DNA of 64,000 bases from an uncultured Prevotellaceae bacterium. Lineage in GTDB: Bacteria; Bacteroidota; Bacteroidia; Bacteroidales; Bacteroidaceae. The position numbers and the translations under genes were made by a program. Below the pieces are notes generated by a model. It did no database searches, was not told the origin of the DNA, and worked only from the letters and a program-made list of their open reading frames with translations. Position 1 is the stretch's first letter, and each line of letters starts with the position of its first letter. Location: assembly GCA_902768785.1 (NCBI GenBank), contig CACXMM010000008.1:1-64000 (forward strand). Direction: 5' to 3'. Below, one piece after another: positions 26,781 to 36,500 of this stretch.

Positions 26781-26990
26781 CTACCGTGCCATCTGATAGA
26801 TTGCTTCCATGTCCTCTGGGTGTAGCAGACGACAGATCTTGTCGAGCAGACCCGATTTCTTTGCGCTGCTTCCTCCATAGTGTACCAGCACCTTCCTACC
26901 GTGGTAGCGTTTGACCAATGGTGCTACTTTCTCTTCTGATTCCTTGCCGAACACCACTTCCGTGGGGGCATAGTAAACGAAATCCTTCAT
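26781..26990 (-). pseudogene. Iron alcohol dehydrogenase with internal deletion
   Basis: A 69-residue open frame. Residues 1-55 (MKDFVYYAPTEVVFGKESEE, then VLVHYGGSSAKKSGLLDKI) match the N-terminus of NADPH-dependent butanol dehydrogenase-type iron alcohol dehydrogenases, normally about 385 residues. The last 13 residues, HPEDMEAIYQMAR, look like the extreme C-terminus of the same family (E. coli YqhD ends SRRIYEAAR). The central metal-binding part is missing, and the two ends are joined in frame. It lies 26 bp after the acyl-CoA synthetase gene in the same transcript. No enzyme activity is expected. Confidence 0.7.
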
Positions 26991-27016
26991 ACTTTTTAGT
27001 GATTGATTAGTAATAT

Positions 27017-29077
27017 TTATTTCTCTATCAAGATACGGGCATCTACAGCAATCACGTCTTTGTCATCGGCAAGGAGCGGGTTGATATCCATCTCCTTAAT
27101 CTCCGTGGCAAAGCGGAGCAGTGTTGACAGACGGACGATGATCTCCGCATACCGCTGTTCATTGATGCCTTTCTGTCCTCGCGTACCTTTTATAATCTTA
27201 TACCCTCGCAAAGAGCGGATCATCGAATAGGCCTCGGGATAGGAGAGGGGAGCCAGACCGCTCTTCACGTCCTTCAGTACCTCCACGAAGATGCCCCCTA
27301 AGCCGCAGAGTACCACATGACCGAAACGTTGTTCGTACTTCGCACCGATGAACACTTCCGTGCCCTTGATCATCTTCTGCACCATGATGGCGGTGGCATC
27401 CTGGATCTTCATCATACGGTCGAACTCCAGAGCCAGGTGCTCGGGGGTGCGGATATTCAGGGCGACACCGCCCACATCACTCTTGTGGACAGGTCCTACG
27501 ACCTTGGCCACAACGGGATAGCCCACCTTCTGCGCGAACTCGATCAAGTCTTCTTTCTTCGCACTCACCATCTCGGGTACCATGGGGATACCTGCACAGT
27601 TGAAGAGCTGGCGGACGAGATCGGGCGACACATAACCGTTGGTCTTGATGCCGTCGATGATGGAACGGATGCGCGGCACATCCACTCCGAAGAGTTCAAT
27701 CTCCGGGGCTGCGGGCGGTGGTGTCTGCATGATTTGTGTCAGTGCGGTGGCTAACGTCACCTCATCACTGAAGTTCACGTGTCCTTTTTGCAGGAACTCC
27801 GATACCTCGGGACCTGCCGTATAGATGCTGGGCAGGATGGGGAAGATAGGTTTCTTGCATTCCAGGATCTTCTTGTGCAACACATCATATGCCTCGTAGA
27901 GCTGTACCAGACCAGGGGTTCCGAAGATCACGAAGATGGCATCGATATTCTCGAAGCGGTTCTCACAGAAATCGATGGCGATGCCTAACTGCTCACCCGT
28001 GCCCGTTGCTAAGATATCAATGGGGTTCGCCACGGAAGAGCCCGGGAAAAGCTGCGCCTTCAGTTCCTCGGCAGCTGGTCCTTCCAGCTTGGGGATATTC
28101 ATCCCGCCTTTCGACAAGGCATCGGTGAGCATCACACCAGGACCTCCGGCATGGGTCACGATGGCGAAGTTCTTTCCTTTGATGGGCGGCAGGGTAAAGA
28201 TACAGCCCACGGTGGTCAGCTCCTCACGGGAGAAACATCTCACGATGCCGGCCTTACGGAACAACGCTTCCACGGCGGAGTCGCTGCTGGCGATGGCACC
28301 GGTATGGGAGGAGGCGGCACGACTGCCACTCTCCGATGATCCCGCTTTGATCGCAGCAATGCGGCAGCCCTTGCGGATCAGTGAACTAGCGTGGAACAGC
28401 AACTTGTCGGGATTCCCGACATTCTCTATATAAAGGAGCTTCACTTTTGAGTCACGCTCAGGATCGAAGTTGTCATCCATATACTGCAGTACGTCTTCGA
28501 TACCGATCTGCTTCCCGTTGCCGATGCTCCATACCGAGTTGAAGGGCAACCCTTTTGTCACGGCACTCTCCAAGATAAACACTGCCGTGGCACCCGAGCC
28601 ACTGATGAAGTCGGCTCCCTGCGGATTCAAGGTGGGAATGGGCTTGGTGAACACGCTGTGATGCCAGGCGTTCATCAGTCCGATACAGTTTGGACCGATC
28701 AGGGCAGCCCCGTATTTCTCACAGGAGTCGAGTATCCTTTTCTCTAAGACTGCCCCCGCTTTCGTCTCTTCACCGAAGCCGGCGGAGATGATGATGAAGG
28801 CACGCACTGACTTCTCGGCTGCCAGATACTCTACATAGTCGGGACAGTATTTGGCAGCAACGACCATCACAGCCAGATCGGTGGGCGGCAGTTCCTTCAC
28901 ATCATGGAAAACCTTGATGCCCTGTACTTCGTCTTCCTTAGGATTGACGATGCGGAGTGTTCCCTGGTAACCTCCCTGAATGATGTTGCGCACAATGGCG
29001 CCGCCGGGTTTATGGATGTTGTTCGAGCCGCCGATCACGACGATGCTCTCAGGGTGTAATAACTGTTCGTTGATCAT
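27017..29077 (-). CDS. ADP-forming acetyl-CoA synthetase family protein
   Basis: A 686-residue fused-subunit acyl-CoA synthetase (NDP-forming), which conserves energy by making ATP from acyl-CoA, ADP and phosphate. It has a CoA-binding Rossmann domain (IVVIGGSNNIHKPGGAIVRN), two succinyl-CoA ligase-like domains with the phosphohistidine region SSHTGAIASSD, and an ATP-grasp domain in the C-terminal third (PVVAKVVGPVHKSDVGGVAL). It could also act on other organic acids. A TTTG-N19-TATCTTTG promoter precedes it; a deleted alcohol dehydrogenase follows. Confidence 0.92.
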   Translation of the reverse strand: MINEQLLHPESIVVIGGSNNIHKPGGAIVRNIIQGGYQGTLRIVNPKEDEVQGIKVFHDVKELPPTDLAVMVVAAKYCPDYVEYLAAEKSVRAFIIISAGFGEETKAGAVLEKRILDSCEKYGAALIGPNCIGLMNAWHHSVFTKPIPTLNPQGADFISGSGATAVFILESAVTKGLPFNSVWSIGNGKQIGIEDVLQYMDDNFDPERDSKVKLLYIENVGNPDKLLFHASSLIRKGCRIAAIKAGSSESGSRAASSHTGAIASSDSAVEALFRKAGIVRCFSREELTTVGCIFTLPPIKGKNFAIVTHAGGPGVMLTDALSKGGMNIPKLEGPAAEELKAQLFPGSSVANPIDILATGTGEQLGIAIDFCENRFENIDAIFVIFGTPGLVQLYEAYDVLHKKILECKKPIFPILPSIYTAGPEVSEFLQKGHVNFSDEVTLATALTQIMQTPPPAAPEIELFGVDVPRIRSIIDGIKTNGYVSPDLVRQLFNCAGIPMVPEMVSAKKEDLIEFAQKVGYPVVAKVVGPVHKSDVGGVALNIRTPEHLALEFDRMMKIQDATAIMVQKMIKGTEVFIGAKYEQRFGHVVLCGLGGIFVEVLKDVKSGLAPLSYPEAYSMIRSLRGYKIIKGTRGQKGINEQRYAEIIVRLSTLLRFATEIKEMDINPLLADDKDVIAVDARILIEK

Positions 29078-29104
29078 GGATTCTTAGCTTACAGATTGAT
29101 GGTG

Positions 29105-29135
29105 CAAAGATACGAATAAGTGAGAGAAGTACAAA
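29105..29135 (-). promoter_or_regulatory. Promoter of the acyl-CoA synthetase
   Basis: TTTG (29132-29135) and TATCTTTG (29105-29112) on the minus strand with 19-bp spacing, 27 bp from the start. The surrounding sequence (GATACGAATAAGTGAG, then TACAAAATAAA) is a diverged relative of the 70-bp repeat at 125-277. Confidence 0.8.
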
Positions 29136-29248
29136 ATAAATACAAATAATTATTGCATAGAAATAAATACAATGTCGGCTACGGCGAAGGTTAATGGAAA
29201 AAATAGAATTAAAGATTAAATGAAAGAAATGAGGATAAAAGGTTAAAT

Positions 29249-29413
29249 GAAAGAAATTGGAATAATTAGAATAATTTTATCCAGAAATTACCGTAATAAC
29301 TGTCATTAAGTCAGCAGCGCTTGGAAAAGTCGCTTATTCTTATGATTATATGAATAAAAGATTATTAATTATAATTTCTGGATAAAATTATTCTAATTAT
29401 TCTCATTTCTTTC
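29249..29413. mobile_element. MITE-like element with 42-bp inverted repeats
   Basis: Arms at 29249-29290 and 29372-29413 are reverse complements with two mismatches over 42 bp (31 bp perfect at the inner side, including TTTTATCCAGAAATTA). They enclose 81 bp without a gene. AAAT occurs outside both ends, one base offset on the right, which is weak evidence for a target duplication. An extra copy of the arm end (TTAAATGAAAGAAAT) lies just left. The RNA would fold into a long hairpin. The flanks 29136-29248 and 29414-29501 hold no gene. Confidence 0.55.
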
Positions 29414-29501
29414 CAAATTTTCTTCTCTAGTGGCAGTCTTTTTCTTTCCTTTTGTCAGAATAATTGATAATATTTTTGTTTTCAAAATAAGGCCCTAAAA
29501 A

Positions 29502-29611
29502 ATTGAATGCAAGTAAAGGTTGTTTGGAATGCAAGTAAAGGTTACCTTGAATGTAAGTAAAGTTTACTTTGAATGCAAGTAAAGGTTACTTTGAACTCAA
29601 GTAAAGGTTAC
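29502..29611. repeat. Five 22-bp tandem repeats, array A
   Basis: Units start at 29502, 29524, 29546, 29568 and 29590. The consensus is close to TTGAATGCAAGTAAAGGTTACT, with a dyad AAGTAA-N3-TTACTT in each of the later units. Units differ at one to four positions, so the array is old or under drift. Confidence 0.9.
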
Positions 29612-29760
29612 TTTCAGTCGTTCCAGACGTTACTTACATTCTTTCCGACGTCATCTATGGGTCGTTCCACCGTCACTTTACCCCCTATAGATGACGGCGG
29701 AACGAGTGTTAGATGCCGTTGGAACAGCTGTTAACGCCGGTCGGAACAACCCTTAGATGA
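29612..29760. repeat. 22-bp register continued, array B, with orientation switch
   Basis: TTCC starts at 29620, 29642 and 29664 (22-bp steps); then GGAAC starts at 29698, 29720 and 29742, again 22-bp steps but in reverse orientation. The middle forms a stem, TCGTTCCACCGTCA (29661-29674) with TGACGGCGGAACGA (29691-29704), one mismatch. No coding capacity. Confidence 0.8.
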
Positions 29761-29843
29761 AGCTTCTTCGAAAAAGCATGGTTTCGACTTTTGAGGGTTC
29801 TTTCGGTCGCCTTCGGCGAGAAATTATAGTCCTTTTACCTCAC

Positions 29844-29953
29844 AAAAACGGCGTTTTCACCACCTAAAAACGGTGTTTTTGACCCCTAAAAACTATGTTT
29901 TTGGTGTCTAAAAACGTTGTTTTCACAAGTCAAAAATGCCGAATTATCACAAT
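29844..29953. repeat. 22-bp tandem repeats, array C
   Basis: AAAAAC (AAAAAT in the last) begins at 29844, 29866, 29888, 29910 and 29932. The first four units contain a dyad AAAAC-N3-GTTTT. The sequence is unrelated to array A but the period is identical. A small stem TCGCC-TTC-GGCGA (29807-29819) precedes it; 29954-30138 shows nothing further. Confidence 0.85.
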
Positions 29954-30138
29954 GTGCTCATTGTCAACAACTTACCAAACCTCGCGAGAACTGCGTTTTT
30001 TCGACCAAGAGGTCAGTTGTTCGCCCAAGTGCCCAAGAATTTAGTTAACTGGAGTTAATTTATAAAGATAATTCAGTAGAAAGAGAATCTTCAACGTACT
30101 TGTAGTTTATTTAACACTTTTCATGTCATGAAACAAAT

Positions 30139-30175
30139 AAAACAGGAAAGAAGACGATGTCCTCTTTCCTGTTTT
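30139..30175 (-). terminator. Terminator after the GH94 gene
   Basis: AAAACAGGAAAG (30139-30150) pairs perfectly with CTTTCCTGTTTT (30164-30175); the minus strand continues with a T-rich tract (TTTTATTTGTTTC), 19 bp past the GH94 stop. Confidence 0.8.
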
Positions 30176-30193
30176 TATCAGGTAATCTTGAGA

Positions 30194-32704
30194 TTATCCC
30201 ATGATGACTTCCACGGTGTGCTTGCCTTCTGTGGCGGGAACCACGTTACCCTCAATGGCTTTACCATCGAAGGTGATGCTCTTGATGCCCTTCTGCACGC
30301 CATCGGGATTCTTCACGGTGATGATATATTCCGCTCCACGGAACTTGCGCTTCACCGTGTATTCCTTGGCCGTCTGTGGCACGCAGGGATCGATAAGCAA
30401 TCCGTTGTAGTCTGGCTTGATGCCGAGGATGTACTGAGAGGCGGTGAGCCACATCCATGCGGCGGTACCCGTGAGCCATGAGTTCTTGCCCTCACCCGGA
30501 CGGGCGGCATCCTTGCCAGCAACCATCTGACAGTTCACATAGGGTTCCACCTTATGGAGTGTCTGGTCTTTGATGAAGACCGGTGAAATCTTCTGATACA
30601 GTTCCCAGGCATCGTTGCCGCGGGCAGCCACGGTGTCGCCGATGATGACCCACGGATTGTTGTGGCAGAAGATACCGGCATTCTCCTTGTAGCCGGCGGG
30701 GTAGGAGCTGATCTCACCCATCTCCACGTGGTAGGTAGTGAAGGCGGGATTGTTGAGTACCATACCATGCTCGGAGTCGAGATATTTCTTACAGGAGTCG
30801 AGGGCCTTGTCAACCATGCCTTCTTCCTGTCCGATACCGGCCATGGCGCACCATCCCTGGCTCTCGATGAAGATCTTGCCTTCCTCGTTCTCGTGGGAGC
30901 CGATCTTGTTACCGTAGAAGTCGTAGGCACGGAGATACCACTCACCGTCCCATCCGTCTTTCTTCACGGCAGCAATCATGGCGTTGATTTCCTTTTCAGC
31001 CCTTTGGGCTTCTACAGAATATTTACTAGTCGCACTAGTCTCACTAGTCCTACTAGCCAACTCTTTACAAAGCTCTACATATTGCTTGCCACATACCACA
31101 AAGAGACCGGCAATCATGAGCGACTCGGCCTTGGAGCCCACGCTGTTGTTCTCAGTGGTCTGGAAACTCTCGTTGGGATCCCATGAGAAACAGTTCAGAT
31201 TCAGACAGTCGTTCCAGTCAGCACGTCCAATCAGCGGCAGCTTGTGGGGACCGAGGTTCTCCACGACGTGGTTGAACGAGATACGCAGGTGTTCGAAGAG
31301 CGACACCTCAGTACCTGGCTCGTTATCCCAGGGCACCATCTCGTCGAGGATGGAGAAGTCGCCTGTCTCCTTGATATAGGCCACGGTACCGAAGATGAGC
31401 CACATAGGGTCGTCGTTGAATCCGCCGCCGATATCGTTGTTGCCGCGCTTGGTGAGTGGCTGGTACTGATGATAGCATCCACCGTCGGGGAACTGTGTGG
31501 AGGCAATATCGATAATGCGCTCACGGGCACGACTGGGAATCTGATGGACGAAGCCCACAAGGTCCTGGTTACTGTCGCGGAAGCCCATGCCGCGGCCCAC
31601 ACCACTCTCGAAGAACGAGGCTGAGCGCGAGAAGTTGAATGTCACCATACATTGGTACTGGTTCCAGATGTTGACCATGCGGTCAAGGCTCTCGTTGCCG
31701 CTCTTCACGGTATAGCGGTCGAGCAGGTCGTCCCAGAACTTGGCGAGTTCGGCAAATGCCTTGTCAACTTTCTCCGTGGTATCGAACTCAGCAATGGTCT
31801 GCTGTGCTCTCACCTTATTAATAAAGGTACGGTCGAGGTCGCCAAGCGAGGTAATGAGTCCGGGTGTCTTCTCGGCATATTTCTCTTCCTGCGGCTGCTC
31901 CACATAGCCTAACACGAAGATGAAGTCTTTGCTCTCTCCCGGTTGCAGCTCCACTTCAATAAAATGGGAGGCGATGGGGCTCCATCCGTGGGCCACACTG
32001 TTCTTGGGCTGTCCTGCCATCACGCAGTCGGGCTCAGAGAATTCATTGTAAAGTCCGATGAAGCTCTCGCGATCAGTGTCGAAGCCGTTGATGGGTGTGT
32101 TCACGCTGTAGTAGGCATAGTGGTTGCGGCGCTCCTTGTATTCGGTCTTGTGATAGATCACACTGCCGTCTATTTCCACCTCACCTGTGGAGAAGTTACG
32201 CTGGAAGTTCTCCATATCGGTAGCGGCATTCCAGAGGCACCATTCAGCAAACGAGAAGAGCTTGAACTTTCTGGTCTCCTTCGTGGTGTTCTTCAGGGTG
32301 AGCTTCTGGACTTCACACCATTTCTTCAGAGGAACGAAGAAGAGGACGCTGGCCTCGATGCCGTTCTTCCTTCCAGTGATGCGAGTGTAGCTCATGCCAT
32401 GACGGCACTCGTAGAAGTCGAGGGGTGTCTTACAGGGCTTGAAACCGGGATTCCACACAACACCACCGTCGTTGATGTAGAAATAACGTCCACCGTTATC
32501 CATGGGTACACCATTGTAACGGTAACGGGTAATGCGGCGGAACTTGGCATCCTTGAAGAAGGAATAGCCGCCGGCGGTGTTTGAGATCAGTGAGAAAAAG
32601 TCTTCGTTGCCCAGGTAGTTGATCCAGGGCCACGGTGTCTTGGGGTCGGTGATGACGTACTCACGGGCGGCATCATCGAAGTGTCCATACGTTTTGTTAG
32701 TCAT
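30194..32704 (-). CDS. GH94 family cellobiose phosphorylase-like enzyme
   Basis: An 836-residue cytoplasmic GH94 enzyme without signal peptide, splitting a beta-linked disaccharide with phosphate to give a sugar-1-phosphate. The segments [32 protein letters not shown] and [12 protein letters not shown] (Asp496/Asp499 region, general acid) are those of cellobiose phosphorylases; cellodextrin or chitobiose phosphorylase is possible but less likely. An in-frame low-complexity stretch RTSETSATS (about residues 549-560) is encoded by four 9-bp CTAGT repeats. Downstream is a clear terminator. Confidence 0.9.
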   Translation of the reverse strand: MTNKTYGHFDDAAREYVITDPKTPWPWINYLGNEDFFSLISNTAGGYSFFKDAKFRRITRYRYNGVPMDNGGRYFYINDGGVVWNPGFKPCKTPLDFYECRHGMSYTRITGRKNGIEASVLFFVPLKKWCEVQKLTLKNTTKETRKFKLFSFAEWCLWNAATDMENFQRNFSTGEVEIDGSVIYHKTEYKERRNHYAYYSVNTPINGFDTDRESFIGLYNEFSEPDCVMAGQPKNSVAHGWSPIASHFIEVELQPGESKDFIFVLGYVEQPQEEKYAEKTPGLITSLGDLDRTFINKVRAQQTIAEFDTTEKVDKAFAELAKFWDDLLDRYTVKSGNESLDRMVNIWNQYQCMVTFNFSRSASFFESGVGRGMGFRDSNQDLVGFVHQIPSRARERIIDIASTQFPDGGCYHQYQPLTKRGNNDIGGGFNDDPMWLIFGTVAYIKETGDFSILDEMVPWDNEPGTEVSLFEHLRISFNHVVENLGPHKLPLIGRADWNDCLNLNCFSWDPNESFQTTENNSVGSKAESLMIAGLFVVCGKQYVELCKELASRTSETSATSKYSVEAQRAEKEINAMIAAVKKDGWDGEWYLRAYDFYGNKIGSHENEEGKIFIESQGWCAMAGIGQEEGMVDKALDSCKKYLDSEHGMVLNNPAFTTYHVEMGEISSYPAGYKENAGIFCHNNPWVIIGDTVAARGNDAWELYQKISPVFIKDQTLHKVEPYVNCQMVAGKDAARPGEGKNSWLTGTAAWMWLTASQYILGIKPDYNGLLIDPCVPQTAKEYTVKRKFRGAEYIITVKNPDGVQKGIKSITFDGKAIEGNVVPATEGKHTVEVIMG
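31022..31057 (-). repeat. Four 9-bp CTAGT repeats inside GH94 gene
   Basis: On the coding strand the units are GCTAGTAGG, ACTAGTGAG, ACTAGTGCG and ACTAGTAAA, in frame, encoding a T-S-x pattern. The same type of array is in the beta-galactosidase gene at 48972-49007. Confidence 0.85.
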
Positions 32705-32752
32705 ATTATGATTATTTGGGTTTTGATTGTTTCTTTTCCAGATTCTCTAGAT

Positions 32753-33208
32753 TTATACCTTATCTAATATCTGTTCGGCATGAATCTTGGTCTTGATTTC
32801 CTTGGGCAGGAAGATCTTCTCGATAATGCCTTCCTCATTGATGATAAAGGTCGTGCGGAAAGTACCGAAGTACTTACGACCGTACATGCTCTTCTCACCC
32901 CACACACCGAACTGTTCCACGAGTTTGTTCTCCGTGTCGGCAATCAGGGGGAAAGGCAGGTTATTCTTCTCAATGAACTTCTTGTGCGACTTCTCATCCT
33001 GTACGCTGACGCCAATCACCTCGTAGCCTTGCTTCCGGAGCATACTGTAGTTGTCGCGGAAACTGCATGCCTCGGCAGTGCAGCCGCTGGTAGAGTCTTT
33101 CGGATAGAAATACAGCACCAATTTCCTGCCTGCGAAATCACTCAGTTTGATCTCACGGCCATTCTCATCTTTCCCCAGAATCTCCGGGGCTTTGTCTCCA
33201 ATGTTCAT
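32753..33208 (-). CDS. bcp: Thiol peroxidase Bcp (peroxiredoxin)
   Basis: A 151-residue cytoplasmic peroxiredoxin of the Bcp/PrxQ group that reduces hydrogen peroxide and organic peroxides using thioredoxin. The peroxidatic Cys43 and resolving Cys48 lie in STSGCTAEACSF, five residues apart as in E. coli Bcp. The start at 33208 (MNIGDKAPE) matches the family; the upstream frame covers the promoter. It has a full TTTG-N19-TAACTTTG promoter and is 48 bp upstream of the GH94 gene. Confidence 0.95.
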   Translation of the reverse strand: MNIGDKAPEILGKDENGREIKLSDFAGRKLVLYFYPKDSTSGCTAEACSFRDNYSMLRKQGYEVIGVSVQDEKSHKKFIEKNNLPFPLIADTENKLVEQFGVWGEKSMYGRKYFGTFRTTFIINEEGIIEKIFLPKEIKTKIHAEQILDKV

Positions 33209-33241
33209 CTTGTCTATAGGTTTCTGGTTATTATCTGGTTG

Positions 33242-33272
33242 CAAAGTTACAAAAAAACGAGTGCAGAACAAA
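33242..33272 (-). promoter_or_regulatory. bcp promoter
   Basis: TTTG (33269-33272) and TAACTTTG (33242-33249) on the minus strand with 19-bp spacing, 33 bp from the start codon. Confidence 0.8.
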
Positions 33273-33430
33273 ACAAATTCATTTGTTTTTTATGCCGAGT
33301 GCATTGTAACTTCGTGATTATTTCACAAAGTTACGAAAAGTCGAGTGAAATGCAAAAGGAAAACAAGTTTTTCTTTTCATTTCCGAGATGAAGTAACTTC
33401 GCGATTTATCACAAAGTTACGAAAAAACAA
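33242..33430. repeat. Diverged ~84-bp repeats with repeated -7 boxes
   Basis: CAAAGTTAC recurs at 33242, 33326 and 33412 (steps of 84 and 86 bp). Each full unit runs through GAGTG, an A-run/T-run dyad and GTAACTTCG before the next. Each start gives TAACTTTG on the minus strand. Organisation matches the 83-bp repeats at 125-277. The rest of the gap to 33493 holds no gene. Confidence 0.75.
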
Positions 33431-33493
33431 AGAATCTTTTCTGTTCTCTTTGCTAAAGTTTCTTAGTATATACAAATAAATCGTTAAAGATTC

Positions 33494-33524
33494 TTTGTGT
33501 TGTGCAAGAAAAAACGTATCTTTG
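33494..33524 (+). promoter_or_regulatory. Promoter of the alpha-2-macroglobulin gene
   Basis: TTTG (33494-33497) and TATCTTTG (33517-33524), 19 bp apart, 32 bp before the ATG. Confidence 0.85.
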
Positions 33525-33556
33525 CATTAATCTTATGAACTAAGATAAAAACAGTC

Positions 33557-36500
33557 ATGAAGAAAATTTTTGGAATCTTATTAATAGTTATGGTGTTCAT
33601 GCCGTTTGACCTTTTCGGACAGAGTTACGACAGCTTGTGGAAGCAGGTGGCGTCGGCGGAGAAACAGGATCTGCCCAAGACCCAGATGGAGGTGTTGGAG
33701 AAGATCGTTTCCAAGGCACAGAAAGAAAAACAGTACGGACAGTTGATCAAGGCGCAGCTGAAGCACACGCAGGCCATGGCTTCGATCTCTCCCGACTCGC
33801 TGAAGCCTTCTGTGGAACGCTTCAAGCAGCAGACCCTTGCGGCGGAGGAGACAGATGCGGCATTGGCTGCGGTGCTGAATTGTATCTTAGGCAGTGTGTA
33901 CCGGCTCAATCCCTCATTGTCCGATGATGCCAAAGAACAGAGCGAACAATACTACGCCAAGGCGCTGAGTGATCCGAAGATGTTGGCAGCACACCAGACA
34001 GGAGAGTTCAATCCGCTGGTGGAGAAAGGTACCGACAGTGAACTGTTCAATCACGATCTGTTGCAGCTCCTCGGCTTTGAGGCACGGAAGTACCAGCTGC
34101 TGCACACCTATTACGAGCAGGTGGGGAACCGACGGGCTGCCCTCTATTGCGCATTGCGAGAGGTGCAGCAGCGCTATGAGGATAAGGAAGGGAGTCGGTT
34201 CAAGACTTCCAAGTATGCCGCTGCCCTCGACTCACTGATCCAGCAATACGGTGACCTTCCTGAGTGTGGTGAGGTGGCGATTGCCCGTTCTGACTTCATG
34301 GGCGATTGTGATGATGTCACCGTTGACGAGCAAATTGCTTATATCCATGAGGCCTCCGCCCGATGGAGCGGATGGAAACGTATCAACCAGTTACAGAACA
34401 AGGAAAAACGGTTGCGCCAACCTCGCTTCTCCTTGTCGATGGAACGGCAGGTGGCTTTACCCGACAGACCTATCAAAGTGGCTATCTCGGCCATCCGTAA
34501 CCTTCCTCAGCTTCAGATCAAGGTAACCCGATTGAACCATACGGGGGAGAGCGAGATCAGTGCCCATGACAAGACAGAGAAACTGAAACTGGTAAAGGGA
34601 TCGGAACGGGTGTTCACCAAGGATTTCACTTTCAAGCAGGAATACTATACCCGTAAGGATTCGATGGAGATCGAGGCGTTGCCCATAGGCATCTACTTGG
34701 TGGAGGTGACTGCTCCCAAAAACAAGATTGATCCGCAGCGGATGATTCTCTATGTAAGCAATATGCTGTTCTTGCAAGAGCGCTTGCCAGAGAACAAAAT
34801 CCGTTATGTGGCAGTGAATGCCACTACAGGACAGCCTGTGCCAGGAGCCAAGCTGAAGCTGTCGTTCTATCAGGGATACCAAAAGGATGACAAGGTGGTG
34901 ACGCTGACCTGTGACAAACAGGGAGAAACTGTCTATCGGATGGACGGTAACAGAGACTATCCTTCTAAATTGTTCGTGACGGCAGGGAAGGATTGTTACT
35001 TGCCTGCTCAGTCTGGAAACCGTGGCTATTTTTATTATTATCCGGATGATGAAAGACGTGATATCTTCCATCTTTATACCGACCGCGAGATCTACCGGCC
35101 CGGACAAACGGTGCATGCCTCCTTCCTGGCACATCAAAAGAATGACTTGGAAGCACAGGCGTTGGCAGACCGGCAGTATGTGATCACTCTCCGTGATGCC
35201 AACCATAAAGTCGTGGAGGAACGGGAGGTGAGAACGGATGCCTACGGTACGGCCTCGGCAGATTTCGTACTTCCTGCCTCAGGACTGACTGGTCGTTTCT
35301 TGCTTCAGGTGGGATCAACCTCGAAGTCTATCCGTGTGGAGGAGTATAAGCGTCCTACCTTTGAGGTGGAGTTCGATGAGGTGAAGGAAGCCTACAAGGA
35401 CGGTGACGTGGTTTCGGTGACAGGACGTGCCAAGACGTATGCGGGTGTGCCAGTGCAGGGTGCGAAGGTGAAATATCATGTACGGCGCACACAGGCGTGG
35501 TGGTGGCGCTGGAACTCTGATAACGAGGGCGATGAGGATCTGGATGATGGAGAAATCATTACCGACAGTCAGGGTGAATTCAAGATCCAGGTGCCGATGG
35601 CGTTACCGGAATGGGTGGAGCCTGATGACCTGGATGGTCACGGCTACTACCGTTATCCGCGTTTCTACTCATTCCAAGTGAATGCCGATGTGACCGATCA
35701 AGGTGGAGAGACACATGCTGCCAATACGAGTCTGCCCTTGGGCAGTAAGCCTACGGCTTTTGCCTGTGAGATTACGAAACGTAGTGAGAAAAAGGACTTT
35801 AAGGACTTCCGCTTTACCTTGCGTAACGCTGCAGGACAGGAGGTGGAAGGGATGGTGAGCTATACCATCGATGGGAAGAACCCACGTACGGTGAAAGCGA
35901 ACGAGAAGGTGGAGATTGATGCCACCACGTTGGCATCGGGCCAGCACGTCATTGAGGCTACCTGTGGTGAGGATACGCTGAAAGAGGACTTCATCGTGTT
36001 CTCCTTGGATGATAAGACTCCTTGCGTGGAGACACACGACTGGTTCTATCAGACAGCAAAGGTGTTCCCCCGTGACGGGAAAGGGGTTACCGTACAGGTG
36101 GGTGCCACAGATAAGAATACGCATGTGGTATATTCAATTGTCTCTGGTGACCGTCTTTTGGAGAGCGGAACATTGAAAGTATCGAACAGTATTGTATCAC
36201 GTACCTTTAAATATAAAGAGGAGTACGGGTCGGGACTGTTGCTCACTTATGCGTGGGTGAAAGAAGGAAAGACCTATACTCATTCCACCACCATCGAACG
36301 ACCCTTACCCGTAAAGGATCTGAAGATGAGCTGGGTGACCTTCCGTGACTTACTGACACCTGGACAGCAGGAGGAATGGACACTTCATGTGACACATCCC
36401 GATGGCAAGCCGGCACAGGCACAGCTCATGGCAACGATGTACGACAAGAGTCTTGACCAACTGGCACAGAATTACTGGTATTTCAGTACGGGAATCTCAC

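Noticed and set aside
29502..29953. 22-bp arrays as a CRISPR locus
   Set aside because: Units are contiguous with no unique spacers, differ between blocks, and no cas gene is present.
34457..35206. Open frame of 249 codons on the minus strand
   Set aside because: Antisense shadow within the macroglobulin gene; no family features.
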